From JASKKU01 sp964416905 (GTDB lineage: Archaea > Nanobdellota > Nanobdellia > Woesearchaeales > JASKKU01), in contig CAYQFL010000002.1 of NCBI GenBank assembly GCA_964416905.1, positions 54,276-118,275 of the forward strand: DNA of 64,000 bases. The letters are read 5' to 3'. The notes under the pieces were generated by a model, which saw only the letters and a list, made by a program, of their open reading frames with translations, was not told the origin of the DNA and searched no databases. The position numbers were made by a program, and so were the translations under genes. Below, piece by piece: positions 53,964-61,946 of the stretch (position 1 is the stretch's first letter; every line of letters begins with the position of its first letter).

Positions 53964-54323
53964 CTAAACCTCGATTATCTTATTTTCTTCATCCAAATCT
54001 ACAAACCTTATACCTACACCGCACTTAAGAATTGCTGAGATTAAAGCCATATGCATATCTCCATCTCCCGAACTTATGTTTAATGCAACCTCAGGATATT
54101 TTATTTCATCTTTTATTTTGTTTGCAATCTCATCCCTTAATTTTTCTCTTTTTAATTTAAGGTTCACAACAATAAGTTTAAACGGTTTGTTTAGAGAAAA
54201 TTTTTCTTTAGAAAACTGGTCACCGATTAAGATAATCTCTTCCCAATCATAGGCATTGCATAAATTTGCAACTTTTGCCCATGAACCTTTGCCAAAAGAA
54301 AGCAACGATACTAAAACTGCCAT
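53964..54323 (-). CDS. Small CARF-like Rossmann protein
   Basis: The 119-residue protein has alternating strands and helices of a Rossmann-like fold: VLVSLLSFGKGSWAKVANLCNAYDWEEIILIGDQ, then FKLIVVNLKL, then VALNISSGDGDMHMALISAIL. The last segment resembles the N-x-TGGTK-x-M motif of CARF domains that bind cyclic oligonucleotides, with GDGDM in the place of GGTKxM. It has no effector domain. No CRISPR system lies nearby. The family resemblance is by pattern only and needs a profile search. Confidence 0.65.
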   Translation of the reverse strand: MAVLVSLLSFGKGSWAKVANLCNAYDWEEIILIGDQFSKEKFSLNKPFKLIVVNLKLKREKLRDEIANKIKDEIKYPEVALNISSGDGDMHMALISAILKCGVGIRFVDLDEENKIIEV

Positions 54324-54396
54324 TAGAATCTAAGAACATTCAAGCCTTTAAAAATTTAACCTTAGAAAATATAAAAAATAATTCAAAAAAATAAAC

Positions 54397-56031
54397 TTAC
54401 ATCATACCCATGCCTGGGTTATTTAACCCTGGGCTGGATTTATCTTTATCTTCTGGCAAATCAACAACAATAGCTTCAGTTGTTAGTATTAAACTGCCAA
54501 TACTTGCTGCGTTCTGTAATGCTACTCTAGTTACTTTTGCTGGGTCAATGACTCCTGCTTTGAACAAGTCTTCATATTTTCCTGTTCTTGCGTTAAAACC
54601 AAACTCTACTTGTGAATGTTTCAATACTTCGTTAACAACGATTGAACCGTCCATTCCAGCATTCTCCGCAATCAATCTAATTGGTTGTATTAACGCTCTT
54701 CGGATAATGTCTGCGCCTATCTTCTCATCAGGATCTTCCATCTTTTCGATAAACTTCTCTAATTCCTTGGATGCTCTCAATAAAGTAACGCCGCCGCCAG
54801 GAATAACTCCTTCTTCAATAGCAGCTCTTGTAGCATGCAAGGCATCATCAATTCTGTCTTTCTTTTCTTTCATCTCTGTTTCAGTTGCAGCGCCTACTTT
54901 GATTACGGCAACACCACCTGCAAGTTTGCCAAGCCTCTTTTCTAAGTCTTCTCTGTCAAACTCTGATTCAGTCTTTTCAATCTGGTTCTGAATCATCTTA
55001 ATTCTTTCTTCAATCATCTTCTTGTCGCCTTTACCGCCAATAATTGTTGTCTTATCCTTGTCAACTCTTACTTTCTCAGCTCTGCCAAGTAAGTCGATTG
55101 TAGCATTCTCTAGTTTCATACCTTTCTCTTCACTGATAACTTTTCCGCCTGTTAAAACAGCAATATCTTCAAGCATCTGTTTTCTCTCATCTCCAAAGCT
55201 AGGTGCTTTAACAGCCACAACCTTTATGGTTCCTCTTAACAAGTTAAGTATTATTGTGGCAAGGGCTTCTCCTTCTAAATCATCTACAATCATAAGCAAT
55301 GGTTTGCCCTGTTGTGCTACAGCTTCCAAAACCCTAACAATATCCTTAACAGCACTTACCTTTTTATCGGTAATCAAGATGAACGGATCTTCGAGCACAG
55401 CCTCCATGTTTTCAGAATCAGTAACCATGTATGGCGAGATGAAGCCTCTGTCAAACTGCATACCTTCTACAACTTCCAATGTTGTTTCTAAAGATTTAGC
55501 TTCTTCTACAGTGATTACGCCTTTATGTCCTACCTTTTCCATAGCATCTGCAATCAACTTACCAATCTCCTCATCATTGTTCGCAGAAACAGTTGCTACT
55601 TGAAGGATTTTGTCTTTAACATCTTTGCTTACGCTTTTGATATACTCCACAGTTTTCTTAGTAGCTTTTTCAATACCTTTTCTTACACCAATAGGATTGG
55701 CTCCGGCAGTGATATTTTTGATACCTTCTTTAACAATAGCCTGTGCTAAAACTGCTGCAGTGGTTGTACCATCTCCAGCAACATCCTGCGTTTTAGTGGA
55801 AACTTCTTTGATTAACTGAGCACCAATATTCTCAGCTTTATCTTCTAACTCAATCTCTTTTGCTATAGTAACACCATCATTGGTTATTACAGGAGAACCA
55901 AATCCTTTGTCAAGAACAACATATCTGCCTTTTGGACCTAGAGTAACTTTAACAGTGTTAGCAAGTTTATCCAAACCTCTTATCAAAGCTTTCCTAGCCT
56001 CTTCATCAAACATTATCTTTTTGCCTGCCAT
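54397..56031 (-). CDS. groL: Group I chaperonin GroEL
   Basis: The protein of about 544 residues is a bacterial-type GroEL, not an archaeal thermosome. It begins MAGKKIMFDEEARKAL, carries the ATP-binding GDGTTTAAVLAQAI near residue 85 and the GAGGVT-like IPGGGVTLLRAS near 407, and ends with a Gly-Met tail NNPGMGMM. An in-frame GTG nine nucleotides upstream is part of the ribosome binding site GAGGTG, so the ATG at 56031 is the start. GroES precedes it by 37 nt in one operon. A functional group I chaperonin in an archaeon implies acquisition from bacteria. Confidence 0.97.
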   Translation of the reverse strand: MAGKKIMFDEEARKALIRGLDKLANTVKVTLGPKGRYVVLDKGFGSPVITNDGVTIAKEIELEDKAENIGAQLIKEVSTKTQDVAGDGTTTAAVLAQAIVKEGIKNITAGANPIGVRKGIEKATKKTVEYIKSVSKDVKDKILQVATVSANNDEEIGKLIADAMEKVGHKGVITVEEAKSLETTLEVVEGMQFDRGFISPYMVTDSENMEAVLEDPFILITDKKVSAVKDIVRVLEAVAQQGKPLLMIVDDLEGEALATIILNLLRGTIKVVAVKAPSFGDERKQMLEDIAVLTGGKVISEEKGMKLENATIDLLGRAEKVRVDKDKTTIIGGKGDKKMIEERIKMIQNQIEKTESEFDREDLEKRLGKLAGGVAVIKVGAATETEMKEKKDRIDDALHATRAAIEEGVIPGGGVTLLRASKELEKFIEKMEDPDEKIGADIIRRALIQPIRLIAENAGMDGSIVVNEVLKHSQVEFGFNARTGKYEDLFKAGVIDPAKVTRVALQNAASIGSLILTTEAIVVDLPEDKDKSSPGLNNPGMGMM

Positions 56032-56068
56032 GTTTTTCACCTCGTTTAATTATGATTTAATGAATGAT

Positions 56069-56353
56069 TTATTCGATGATTGCAAGTACATCCTTAACAT
56101 CAACAATTACGTGTTTTTCTCCATCGATTTCAATTTCTTTATCGCTGTAACCTCCATAGATTACAGTGTCACCTTTCTTAACAGGGAAAGGTTTGCCCTC
56201 ATGTTCTTTATCGTCATAATAGCCAACTTCTACAACTACACCTTCTTTCCTATTTTCGTTAGCAGTCTCTGGAAGATAAATTCCGCCTTTAGTTTTTTCT
56301 TCCTTTTTAATTGGCTTTATTAGAACTCGTGGTCCTAGGATTTTGATACCCAT
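56069..56353 (-). CDS. groS: Co-chaperonin GroES
   Basis: The 94-residue protein is the lid of the GroEL chamber. It has the usual beta-barrel sequence IKILGPRVLIKPIKKEEKT, the mobile-loop region GGIYLPETANENRKEG that contacts GroEL and VKKGDTVIYGGYSDKEIEIDGEKHVIV at the end. A GAGGTG ribosome binding site is present. The operator-like palindrome upstream (56367-56392) and a TATA box at about 56419-56428 suggest regulated transcription of the two-gene operon. Confidence 0.97.
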   Translation of the reverse strand: MGIKILGPRVLIKPIKKEEKTKGGIYLPETANENRKEGVVVEVGYYDDKEHEGKPFPVKKGDTVIYGGYSDKEIEIDGEKHVIVDVKDVLAIIE

Positions 56354-56366
56354 ATTCTCACCTCTT

Positions 56367-56392
56367 GTCGACTTTAAATAAACAAAGTCAAC
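56367..56392 (-). promoter_or_regulatory. Nine-bp inverted repeat before groES (candidate operator)
   Basis: Read on the plus strand, GTCGACTTT (56367-56375) and AAAGTCAAC (56384-56392) are inverted repeats with one mismatch and an 8-nt spacer. They lie between the TATA-like A/T stretch at 56419-56428 and the GroES ribosome binding site, that is, at or just after the expected transcription start. The geometry (9 bp, about 8-9 nt, 9 bp) is like the bacterial CIRCE element, but the sequence is different. Repressor binding here would block transcription elongation or initiation. Confidence 0.5.
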
Positions 56393-56499
56393 TTTAATTC
56401 AACAGATAAACCCTTTTCATATTTAAATTTTTCTGTGTTGTTTTCATTATCCTTTGAAGAATTCTAAACTGAATTCGACTATTCCCAATTACAACTTAA

Positions 56500-58437
56500 T
56501 TACAATACTTCAACAATATCTCTTTTAATTCGAGCAATACAGTTCTCAGCAACTTTATCAATCTCCCAGTTATCTGATGCTTTTCTAACCTGATTTAGGA
56601 AATCAGCTATTTGTCTAAATAACCTTACGAGATCGCCTTCTTTCATACTTGTTAATTTAACTATTTCATTAAATTCCTTGCCTTCACTCCATTCTATGAC
56701 TAACCTCATCAACCTTAGAAGATTTTGTCTGTTTATCTTTTTGAACAATAAAGGACTTTCTTTTCTAACAATACTTAATATCTTGTTGTACCTTTTCTTG
56801 TCTTTGTAAATCTTGAAATGCTCTCTGTCAATCTTCCTATCGTAAATAATTGCAGCAATTAACGCGTTTATCTCTGATTCTTCCAGTTTTTTGAAGATCT
56901 CTGTTTTGAAAATCTCAGTTATCTCAATCTCATGATCATATATTCTAGATGCGAACAAACCTTTTTCAGTTAAATGTTTTCCATCACCCTCAATATATCC
57001 CAAAGCAATCAATTTCTTGACTCTGTTCTTAAACCTGGACCAAATTCTAATTGCCGTTTCTTCATGTTTCTTTAGATAATAATAGAAGCTCCTTTTTAAT
57101 ATTGATTTGATTTCTTTTTCAGGGTAGTTTATGATTAGATTTAGTACAAGGTTATCTGTTATGTAGAATCTTGATACTAATGCTTCTTTATCCCCTGAAG
57201 TAATATACCTTATTTTGTTGAAGTCAGCGAATCTTATGTCTATTAAGGCAACAGCCCAACCTTCTTTGTCGATACCTCTCCTACCTGCTCTGCCAGCCAT
57301 CTGCCAGTATTCTTTTGAAGTAAGATACCTGAAATTTCGACCATCATACTTTTCAAGGCTGTCAAAGGCAACACTTTTAGCAGGCATGTTAACTCCAACA
57401 GCAAAAGTCTCAGTAGCATACAGAACTTTAATTAATCCTTTTGAGAACAACTCTTCAACAATTTCTTTTAACGATGGAAGTAATCCCGCGTGATGATAAG
57501 CAATACCTTTTTGCACAATCCTTCTTAGTTTTTTAACAGAAAACAACTCTTTAATGGATGGATACTTGCTTATATGCTCGTGAAATATTGAAACTATCTG
57601 CTGTTTTTCCTGATTGTTTGTGAAATCAAACCTTTGGTAAATTTGCTCTGCTTTCTTTTCACAATCTTTTCTAGAGAACGTAAAGTAGATTATTGGTAAG
57701 AATCCTTCTTCTTTTACATCAGTGATTAAATCAAGATGGTCTGCTGCCGGCAGGTTCATAAACTTCTTTTTGTGTTTCTTGTTTCTAATTCTTCGAGATA
57801 AAACAGGATTGCTTTTAACGAATTGTTCCAATTCATCTAAAGTTACTATGCCTAAAGTTTTTTCGTAAACAAAATGCTTTAAAGGAACAGCCCTTTTGTT
57901 ATGCAATACTACTTCCACAACATGATTCTTTGTTTCCTGAATCCAGCCAGCAAACTCTTTTGCATTAGGAATCGTTGCGCTTAAGCATAAGAACCTAACA
58001 GTTTCAGGAGAAAAAATGATGGATTCTTCCCAGACAGTTCCCCTTTCTAAATCATTGATGTAATGAATTTCATCGAAGATAACATAAGATATTGTTTTAA
58101 CGAACTCGTCTTTAGTTACTAACATATTTCTATATACTTCCGTTGTCATAATCAAAACAGGGGCTTCAGGGTTAAACACGAAATCTCCTGTAAGCAAACC
58201 AATTTTATCTTCACCATACAACTCACAGAACTGTTTATATTTTTGATTGGATAATGCTTTAATTGGACTTGTGTAAATTATCACTTTTCCAGTATCAATA
58301 TATTTGTCAATAAGATAATCCGCAATTAATGTTTTACCCGTTCCAGTTGGTGCAGAAACAACCACAGAATGGTTCCTATCAATTGCTGCAATAGCCTCTT
58401 CTTGAAACTTATCTAAAGTATAATTGCGGAATTTCAT
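56500..58437 (-). CDS. Ski2/Mtr4-type RNA helicase
   Basis: The 645-residue helicase belongs to superfamily 2, Ski2-like. Motifs are the Q-type start LDKFQEEAIAAIDRNHSVVVSAPTGTGKT, motif II DEIHYINDLERGT, SATIPNAKEFAGWI, motif IV/V blocks AYHHAGLLPSLKEIVEELFSKGLIKVLYATETFAVGVNMPA, and motif VI QMAGRAGRRG. The YTSPIKALSNQKYKQFC and NAKEFAGWI stretches place it near Mtr4/Ski2 rather than Hel308. The C-terminal winged-helix and helical regions follow without the arch domain. In archaea such helicases are thought to assist RNA turnover. Confidence 0.92.
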   Translation of the reverse strand: MKFRNYTLDKFQEEAIAAIDRNHSVVVSAPTGTGKTLIADYLIDKYIDTGKVIIYTSPIKALSNQKYKQFCELYGEDKIGLLTGDFVFNPEAPVLIMTTEVYRNMLVTKDEFVKTISYVIFDEIHYINDLERGTVWEESIIFSPETVRFLCLSATIPNAKEFAGWIQETKNHVVEVVLHNKRAVPLKHFVYEKTLGIVTLDELEQFVKSNPVLSRRIRNKKHKKKFMNLPAADHLDLITDVKEEGFLPIIYFTFSRKDCEKKAEQIYQRFDFTNNQEKQQIVSIFHEHISKYPSIKELFSVKKLRRIVQKGIAYHHAGLLPSLKEIVEELFSKGLIKVLYATETFAVGVNMPAKSVAFDSLEKYDGRNFRYLTSKEYWQMAGRAGRRGIDKEGWAVALIDIRFADFNKIRYITSGDKEALVSRFYITDNLVLNLIINYPEKEIKSILKRSFYYYLKKHEETAIRIWSRFKNRVKKLIALGYIEGDGKHLTEKGLFASRIYDHEIEITEIFKTEIFKKLEESEINALIAAIIYDRKIDREHFKIYKDKKRYNKILSIVRKESPLLFKKINRQNLLRLMRLVIEWSEGKEFNEIVKLTSMKEGDLVRLFRQIADFLNQVRKASDNWEIDKVAENCIARIKRDIVEVL

Positions 58438-58509
58438 ACTGGAAAAAAGAACGTTTTGTTTTATATTTGTTTTCTTTTGATTTTAACATCTTTTACTTTT
58501 TTCAAAACA

Positions 58510-58518
58510 TTTTTATAT
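58510..58518 (+). promoter_or_regulatory. TATA box of the cysS transcription unit
   Basis: TTTTTATAT is centred 26 nt before the ATG of the short Cys-rich reading frame at 58540 and about 104 nt before the cysS ATG. It therefore predicts a transcript that begins at the short frame and has a leader of about 78 nt ahead of cysS. Confidence 0.5.
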
Positions 58519-58539
58519 TATTGTTATTTGTAGGGAAAT

Positions 58540-58584
58540 ATGTTTCCTTTATTCAATAATCCATTATGTGTTTGTTGTTGCTAA
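58540..58584 (+). CDS. Candidate Cys-rich leader peptide of cysS
   Basis: ATG at 58540 opens a 14-codon frame encoding MFPLFNNPLCVCCC followed by TAA at 58582-58584. Four of the last five codons are cysteine codons (TGT, TGT, TGT, TGC). The next gene is cysteinyl-tRNA synthetase, 33 nt after the stop. The TATA box spacing fits transcription starting at this ATG. Leader bases TTTCCTTTA (58543-58551) can pair with TAAAGGGGG (58599-58607), which contains the presumed cysS ribosome binding site. The arrangement is that of an amino-acid-specific attenuator. Confidence 0.6.
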   Translation: MFPLFNNPLCVCCC

Positions 58585-58617
58585 TTCTTTTATTCTGTTA
58601 AAGGGGGTTCTCTAAAT

Positions 58618-60081
58618 ATGACCACGAAAAATAAAAAACTAAAAATCTATAACACCATGGCAAGAAGTATTGAAGAATTAAATCCTATCAAGGATTCCTT
58701 ATTTAGAATTTATAGTTGTGGCCCTACAATTTACAATTTTGCTCATATTGGTAACCTAAGGTATTTCATCTTTGTGGATGTTCTAAGGAAGACGTTGAAA
58801 CATTTTGGTTACAAAGTTAAGCACGTTATGAATCTAACTGATGTTGATGACAAGACAATTAGATATTCTAGACAGAACAGATTGCCTTTGAAAGAATATA
58901 CAAAACAATATGAGAAATACTTTTTTGAAGACCTTGAACGACTCAACATAGAACCTGTAGAGTATTATCCAAGAGCAACTGAAACTATCCCAGAAATAAT
59001 CAAGTTCATAGAAAAAATAATTGAGAATAAACATGCCTATGTAACAAACGGAAATGTTTACTTTGATATCTCTACCTTTAAAGATTATGGTAAATTAGCT
59101 AACCTAGATTTATCTAATCTTAAAGAGAATGCTCAAGGCAGGTTAGATGATGAGTATGACAAAGATGATCCGAGAGATTTTGCGTTATGGAAAGCCTATA
59201 CTCTAGAAGATGGCGATGTTTTCTGGGAATCTCCCTGGGGTAAAGGCAGACCTGGCTGGCATATCGAATGTTCTGTGATGAGTTCTAAATATTTAACAGA
59301 CATGTTCAAAGATGGAACAATTAATCCTGATAAGTTTGAAACAATAGATATTCATACAGGTGCTGTTGACTTGATTTTCCCGCACCATACTAACGAGATT
59401 GCTCAAACAGAAAGCGTAACGAAAAAACCTTTTGTTAAGTACTGGATCCATTGCGAGCATTTATTTGTTGATGGGAAAAAGATGTCTAAGAGCTTGGGAA
59501 ATTTCTATACATTAAGGGACTTAATTGAGAAAGGATACCCACCAAGAGCTTTTAGATATGTTTGCGTTTCCTCCCATTATAAACAGCAGTTAAACTTTAC
59601 TCTGAAAACCTTGGATGCTGCAGAAAACACGATTAAACGATTGGACAACTTTGTTTTTATACTGAACGTGATTAAGGAAAGGTCTGAAGATAAAAGTATC
59701 AGAGATGAATTAAAACAAAAGATTGAAGAGTTTAAAGATACATTTGATAATTTCTTAGCTGATAATTTAGATACGCCTAAAGCATTGGCAACAGTGTTTG
59801 ATTTTATGTCTTATGTGAACAAAACCAAAGATTTGTCTTCAGCTGAAGCTGAGTTATCTTTACAGACTTTGAGATACTTTGACTCGGTGTTGTCAATATT
59901 TGACTTTGACATCAAAGAAGACCCTCTTCCAGATGAGATAATGGCTCTAATTTTGAAGAGAGAAGAAGCAAGAAAGAATAAAAACTGGGAATTAGCTGAC
60001 AGCATTAGGGAACAACTTAAAGAACAAGGTATAGAACTAGCAGATACGCCTTTAGGCACAGTTTGGAAGAAAGTTAAGTAA
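58618..60081 (+). CDS. cysS: Cysteinyl-tRNA synthetase
   Basis: The 487-residue class I synthetase has IYSCGPTIYNFAHIGNLRYF with the zinc-binding Cys and HIGH signature near residue 33, HIECSVMSSKYL near 216, the EIAQTES block, KKMSKSLGN near 284, and a C-terminal helical anticodon-binding domain. No sign of the fused or split forms is visible. The upstream region holds a candidate cysteine-rich leader peptide, suggesting regulation by the supply of charged tRNA-Cys. A G-rich AAAGGGGGT precedes the ATG by 9 nt as a ribosome binding site. Confidence 0.96.
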   Translation: MTTKNKKLKIYNTMARSIEELNPIKDSLFRIYSCGPTIYNFAHIGNLRYFIFVDVLRKTLKHFGYKVKHVMNLTDVDDKTIRYSRQNRLPLKEYTKQYEKYFFEDLERLNIEPVEYYPRATETIPEIIKFIEKIIENKHAYVTNGNVYFDISTFKDYGKLANLDLSNLKENAQGRLDDEYDKDDPRDFALWKAYTLEDGDVFWESPWGKGRPGWHIECSVMSSKYLTDMFKDGTINPDKFETIDIHTGAVDLIFPHHTNEIAQTESVTKKPFVKYWIHCEHLFVDGKKMSKSLGNFYTLRDLIEKGYPPRAFRYVCVSSHYKQQLNFTLKTLDAAENTIKRLDNFVFILNVIKERSEDKSIRDELKQKIEEFKDTFDNFLADNLDTPKALATVFDFMSYVNKTKDLSSAEAELSLQTLRYFDSVLSIFDFDIKEDPLPDEIMALILKREEARKNKNWELADSIREQLKEQGIELADTPLGTVWKKVK

Positions 60082-60092
60082 CCTTTATTTTT

Positions 60093-60485
60093 TTATCTAT
60101 GGTACTTTTTATTTTTTAGGATCGTTTCTGCTCGGTATATTTGCTCTAATAAAACGATTTTTGCAAGGTCGTGAGGTAGAGTCATTCTTGAAAGAGAAAT
60201 TAATTTTTTAGCACTTTTCTTTATATCCTCATCAAAACCGTTTTCATCCCCAACCACAAAAATAGTTTTCTCAGTTAAATTAGAAATAAACTCAGCAAAC
60301 TGCATTGAATTTAATTCCTCACCATTCTCGTCTAAAAGAAAATAGTTTTTGTTTTTTAAGAATTTGCTAAGTTTTTCTCGGTTATCAAAAGCTAAATCTT
60401 CTAAAGAAATCCTCTTTCTGTATTCATCGAATAACTCTTTGAAAGGAGCTTTTACTTTACCAACATATGCTAGAACATATTTCAT
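60093..60485 (-). CDS. rlmH: RlmH-type 23S rRNA pseudouridine methyltransferase
   Basis: The protein of about 130 residues is a SPOUT-class methyltransferase of the RlmH family, which methylates pseudouridine 1915 in the large-subunit rRNA. Markers are MKYVLAYVGKVKAPFKELFDEY, LLDENGEELNSMQFAEFI, TIFVVGDENGFDEDI and SLSRMTLPHDLAKIVLLEQIYRA. An upstream in-frame ATG at 60521 lies inside the tRNA-Leu gene, so the start is the ATG at 60485, which also begins the conserved region. RlmH is mainly bacterial but is also found in some archaea. Confidence 0.92.
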   Translation of the reverse strand: MKYVLAYVGKVKAPFKELFDEYRKRISLEDLAFDNREKLSKFLKNKNYFLLDENGEELNSMQFAEFISNLTEKTIFVVGDENGFDEDIKKSAKKLISLSRMTLPHDLAKIVLLEQIYRAETILKNKKYHR

Positions 60486-60496
60486 TTTAAGAATGA

Positions 60497-60625
60497 TGTG
60501 GGGGTTGGGATTTGAACCCAAGCAGGCGCTATGCCAACGGGTGTCTTCCAGTCATAGCGAAAAGCTCATAACACCCTGTGACTGACCTAAGCCCGTCCCG
60601 TTTGACCAGGCTCCGGCACCCCCAC
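60497..60625 (-). tRNA. tRNA-Leu (anticodon UAG) with an intron
   Basis: On the minus strand the acceptor stem is GTGGGGG paired with CCCCCAC and discriminator A. The D stem is CCG/CGG, the anticodon stem ACGGG/CCCGT, and the T arm TTGGG-TTCAAAT-CCCAA, with the long variable arm (GGC/GCC) that marks Leu. The anticodon loop CTTAGG carries TAG. A 43-nt intron occupies 60543-60585, inserted after the base 3' of the anticodon, the usual archaeal site. It folds with CAGTCA against TGACTG, as needed for a bulge-helix-bulge splice signal. Confidence 0.92.
60543..60585 (-). other. Intron of tRNA-Leu
   Basis: The 43-nt insertion between tRNA positions 37 and 38 has internal complementarity (TCAGTCA with TGACTGG) and flanks the anticodon stem, as in archaeal introns removed by the splicing endonuclease EndA. 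Exact ends are inferred from folding of the anticodon loop. Confidence 0.75.
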
Positions 60626-60649
60626 CTATAAAAGTCGAATAAGCGTTTT

Positions 60650-60659
60650 CCTTATAAAG
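60650..60659 (-). promoter_or_regulatory. TATA box of tRNA-Leu
   Basis: On the minus strand ACTTTATAAG is centred about 29 nt before the tRNA 5' end at 60625. Confidence 0.5.
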
Positions 60660-60732
60660 TTTTCGACAAAGCAAACTAATATAAAAATAAAGCTTTTAAA
60701 TATTAGTGTTATTCAGTTATTTTAAGCTGAAC

Positions 60733-60805
60733 GGGTCCCTAGTCTAGTGGCTATGACGTTGCCTTCACACGGCAGAGGTCCGGGGTTCGAGTCCCCGGGG
60801 ACCCA
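60733..60805 (+). tRNA. tRNA-Val (anticodon CAC)
   Basis: The 73-nt gene has acceptor stem GGGTCCC/GGGACCC with discriminator A, an anticodon stem TTGCC/GGCAG around loop TTCACAC (anticodon CAC), and T arm CGGGG-TTCGAGT-CCCCG. No intron is present and CCA is not encoded. A TATA-like CTTTTAAATATT sits 30-40 nt upstream and a run of T follows it, serving as the archaeal terminator. Confidence 0.96.
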
Positions 60806-60817
60806 TTATTTTTTTTA
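60806..60817 (+). terminator. T-tract terminator after tRNA-Val
   Basis: TTATTTTTTTTA directly after the discriminator base is the oligo-T stop used by archaeal RNA polymerase. No hairpin is needed. Confidence 0.6.
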
Positions 60818-60836
60818 AAAACGATTTGTGATCCCT

Positions 60837-61862
60837 ATGAGTAAAGTATATTTCTCTAAGAATCTTGATAAGGTTTTAACGAAGCTGAATCTTGATAAAT
60901 TAGGTAAGAGAATTGGTATAAAACTTCATTTTGGGGAGAAAGGTAACGAGACATATTTGAAACCTGAGATTGCTAAAAAAGTGTATGATTTTGTTAGAGA
61001 AAACAAGAAAGATTTAGATAAATTAGCTTTAGTTGAATGCAATGTTCTTTATCGAGGCGAACGCACAACTAGAACAAGGCATATAGCTTTGGCAAAAGAA
61101 CACGGCTTTGGTTTTGCAGAAATAGATATACTTGATGGTGAACTTGGTGAGGAAACCCTAACTTTACCTGTGGCTAATGGAATAGTCAAGGAGGCAAAAG
61201 TCGGTAAAGGTTTGGAAAGATATGATTCTTTAATTATTCTCACACATTTTAAAGGACATGTTATGGCAGGATATGGCGGTGCGTTTAAAAACTTAGGCAT
61301 GGGTTTAGGCAGCAGAGCTGGCAAGCTCCATATGCACGCCAATGTTAGCCCTAAGATTTCAAAATCAAAGTGCACCGGTTGTGGTACTTGTATTAAGAAT
61401 TGTGGCTCAGATGCAATACATTTAGTTAATGGAAAAGCTGTTATTGACAGTTCAAAATGCACAGGTTGTGCTATGTGCATAGCTGTTTGCCCTGTGGGAG
61501 CTGTCAAGATACCTTGGTTAAGCTCTACGAGCAGTTTGCTCCAGAAAAAGATAATAGACTATTCTAAGGCTATAATAGAATACTTGAATTTTAAGTTAAT
61601 TTACATCAATGCTTTAGTTAACATAACCAAAGAATGTGATTGCATGGGCAAAAAGCAGAAACCTATTGTTGAAGATATTGGTTTTCTAGTTAGCAATGAC
61701 CCTGTGGCAATAGATAAGGCTAGCTTAGACTTAGTTCAAAAAGCAACTCATCATAAATTCTCGTTGATAAACTTAGCTAATAAAAATCTTCCAACAAAAT
61801 ATGCAGAAAGCTTAGGTTTAGGTACACAGAATTATGAATTGATTAATTTGGACGAAAATTAA
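60837..61862 (+). CDS. DUF362 protein with two [4Fe-4S] clusters
   Basis: The protein has an N-terminal DUF362 domain (KVYFSKNLDKVLTKL, GIKLHFGEKGNETYL, HFKGHVMAGYGGAFKNLGMG) with a ferredoxin insertion at about 180-225. The insertion carries two cluster motifs, CTGCGTCIKNC and CTGCAMCIAVCP; the first has Gly where Pro normally follows the last Cys. An electron transfer role is likely, but the reaction of DUF362 proteins is unsettled. The in-frame GTG at 60828 belongs to a GTGATC ribosome-binding sequence complementary to the 16S rRNA tail, so the ATG at 60837 is the start. Confidence 0.9.
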   Translation: MSKVYFSKNLDKVLTKLNLDKLGKRIGIKLHFGEKGNETYLKPEIAKKVYDFVRENKKDLDKLALVECNVLYRGERTTRTRHIALAKEHGFGFAEIDILDGELGEETLTLPVANGIVKEAKVGKGLERYDSLIILTHFKGHVMAGYGGAFKNLGMGLGSRAGKLHMHANVSPKISKSKCTGCGTCIKNCGSDAIHLVNGKAVIDSSKCTGCAMCIAVCPVGAVKIPWLSSTSSLLQKKIIDYSKAIIEYLNFKLIYINALVNITKECDCMGKKQKPIVEDIGFLVSNDPVAIDKASLDLVQKATHHKFSLINLANKNLPTKYAESLGLGTQNYELINLDEN

Positions 61863-61946
61863 AGTTGTATTTTGATTCTGCTTTTTTAACAAAAGCTTTA
61901 AAAAAGAGCAGTATAACTTAGAGTTTGTTAAAGGACGGTGCATCAA

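Noticed and set aside
54410..55603. Long open frames antisense to groEL
   Set aside because: They mirror the codon usage of groEL, encode low-complexity Ser/Ile-rich products and have no start signals.
60486..60521. N-terminal extension of RlmH
   Set aside because: The extra codons lie inside the tRNA-Leu gene and the conserved family sequence begins at the ATG at 60485.
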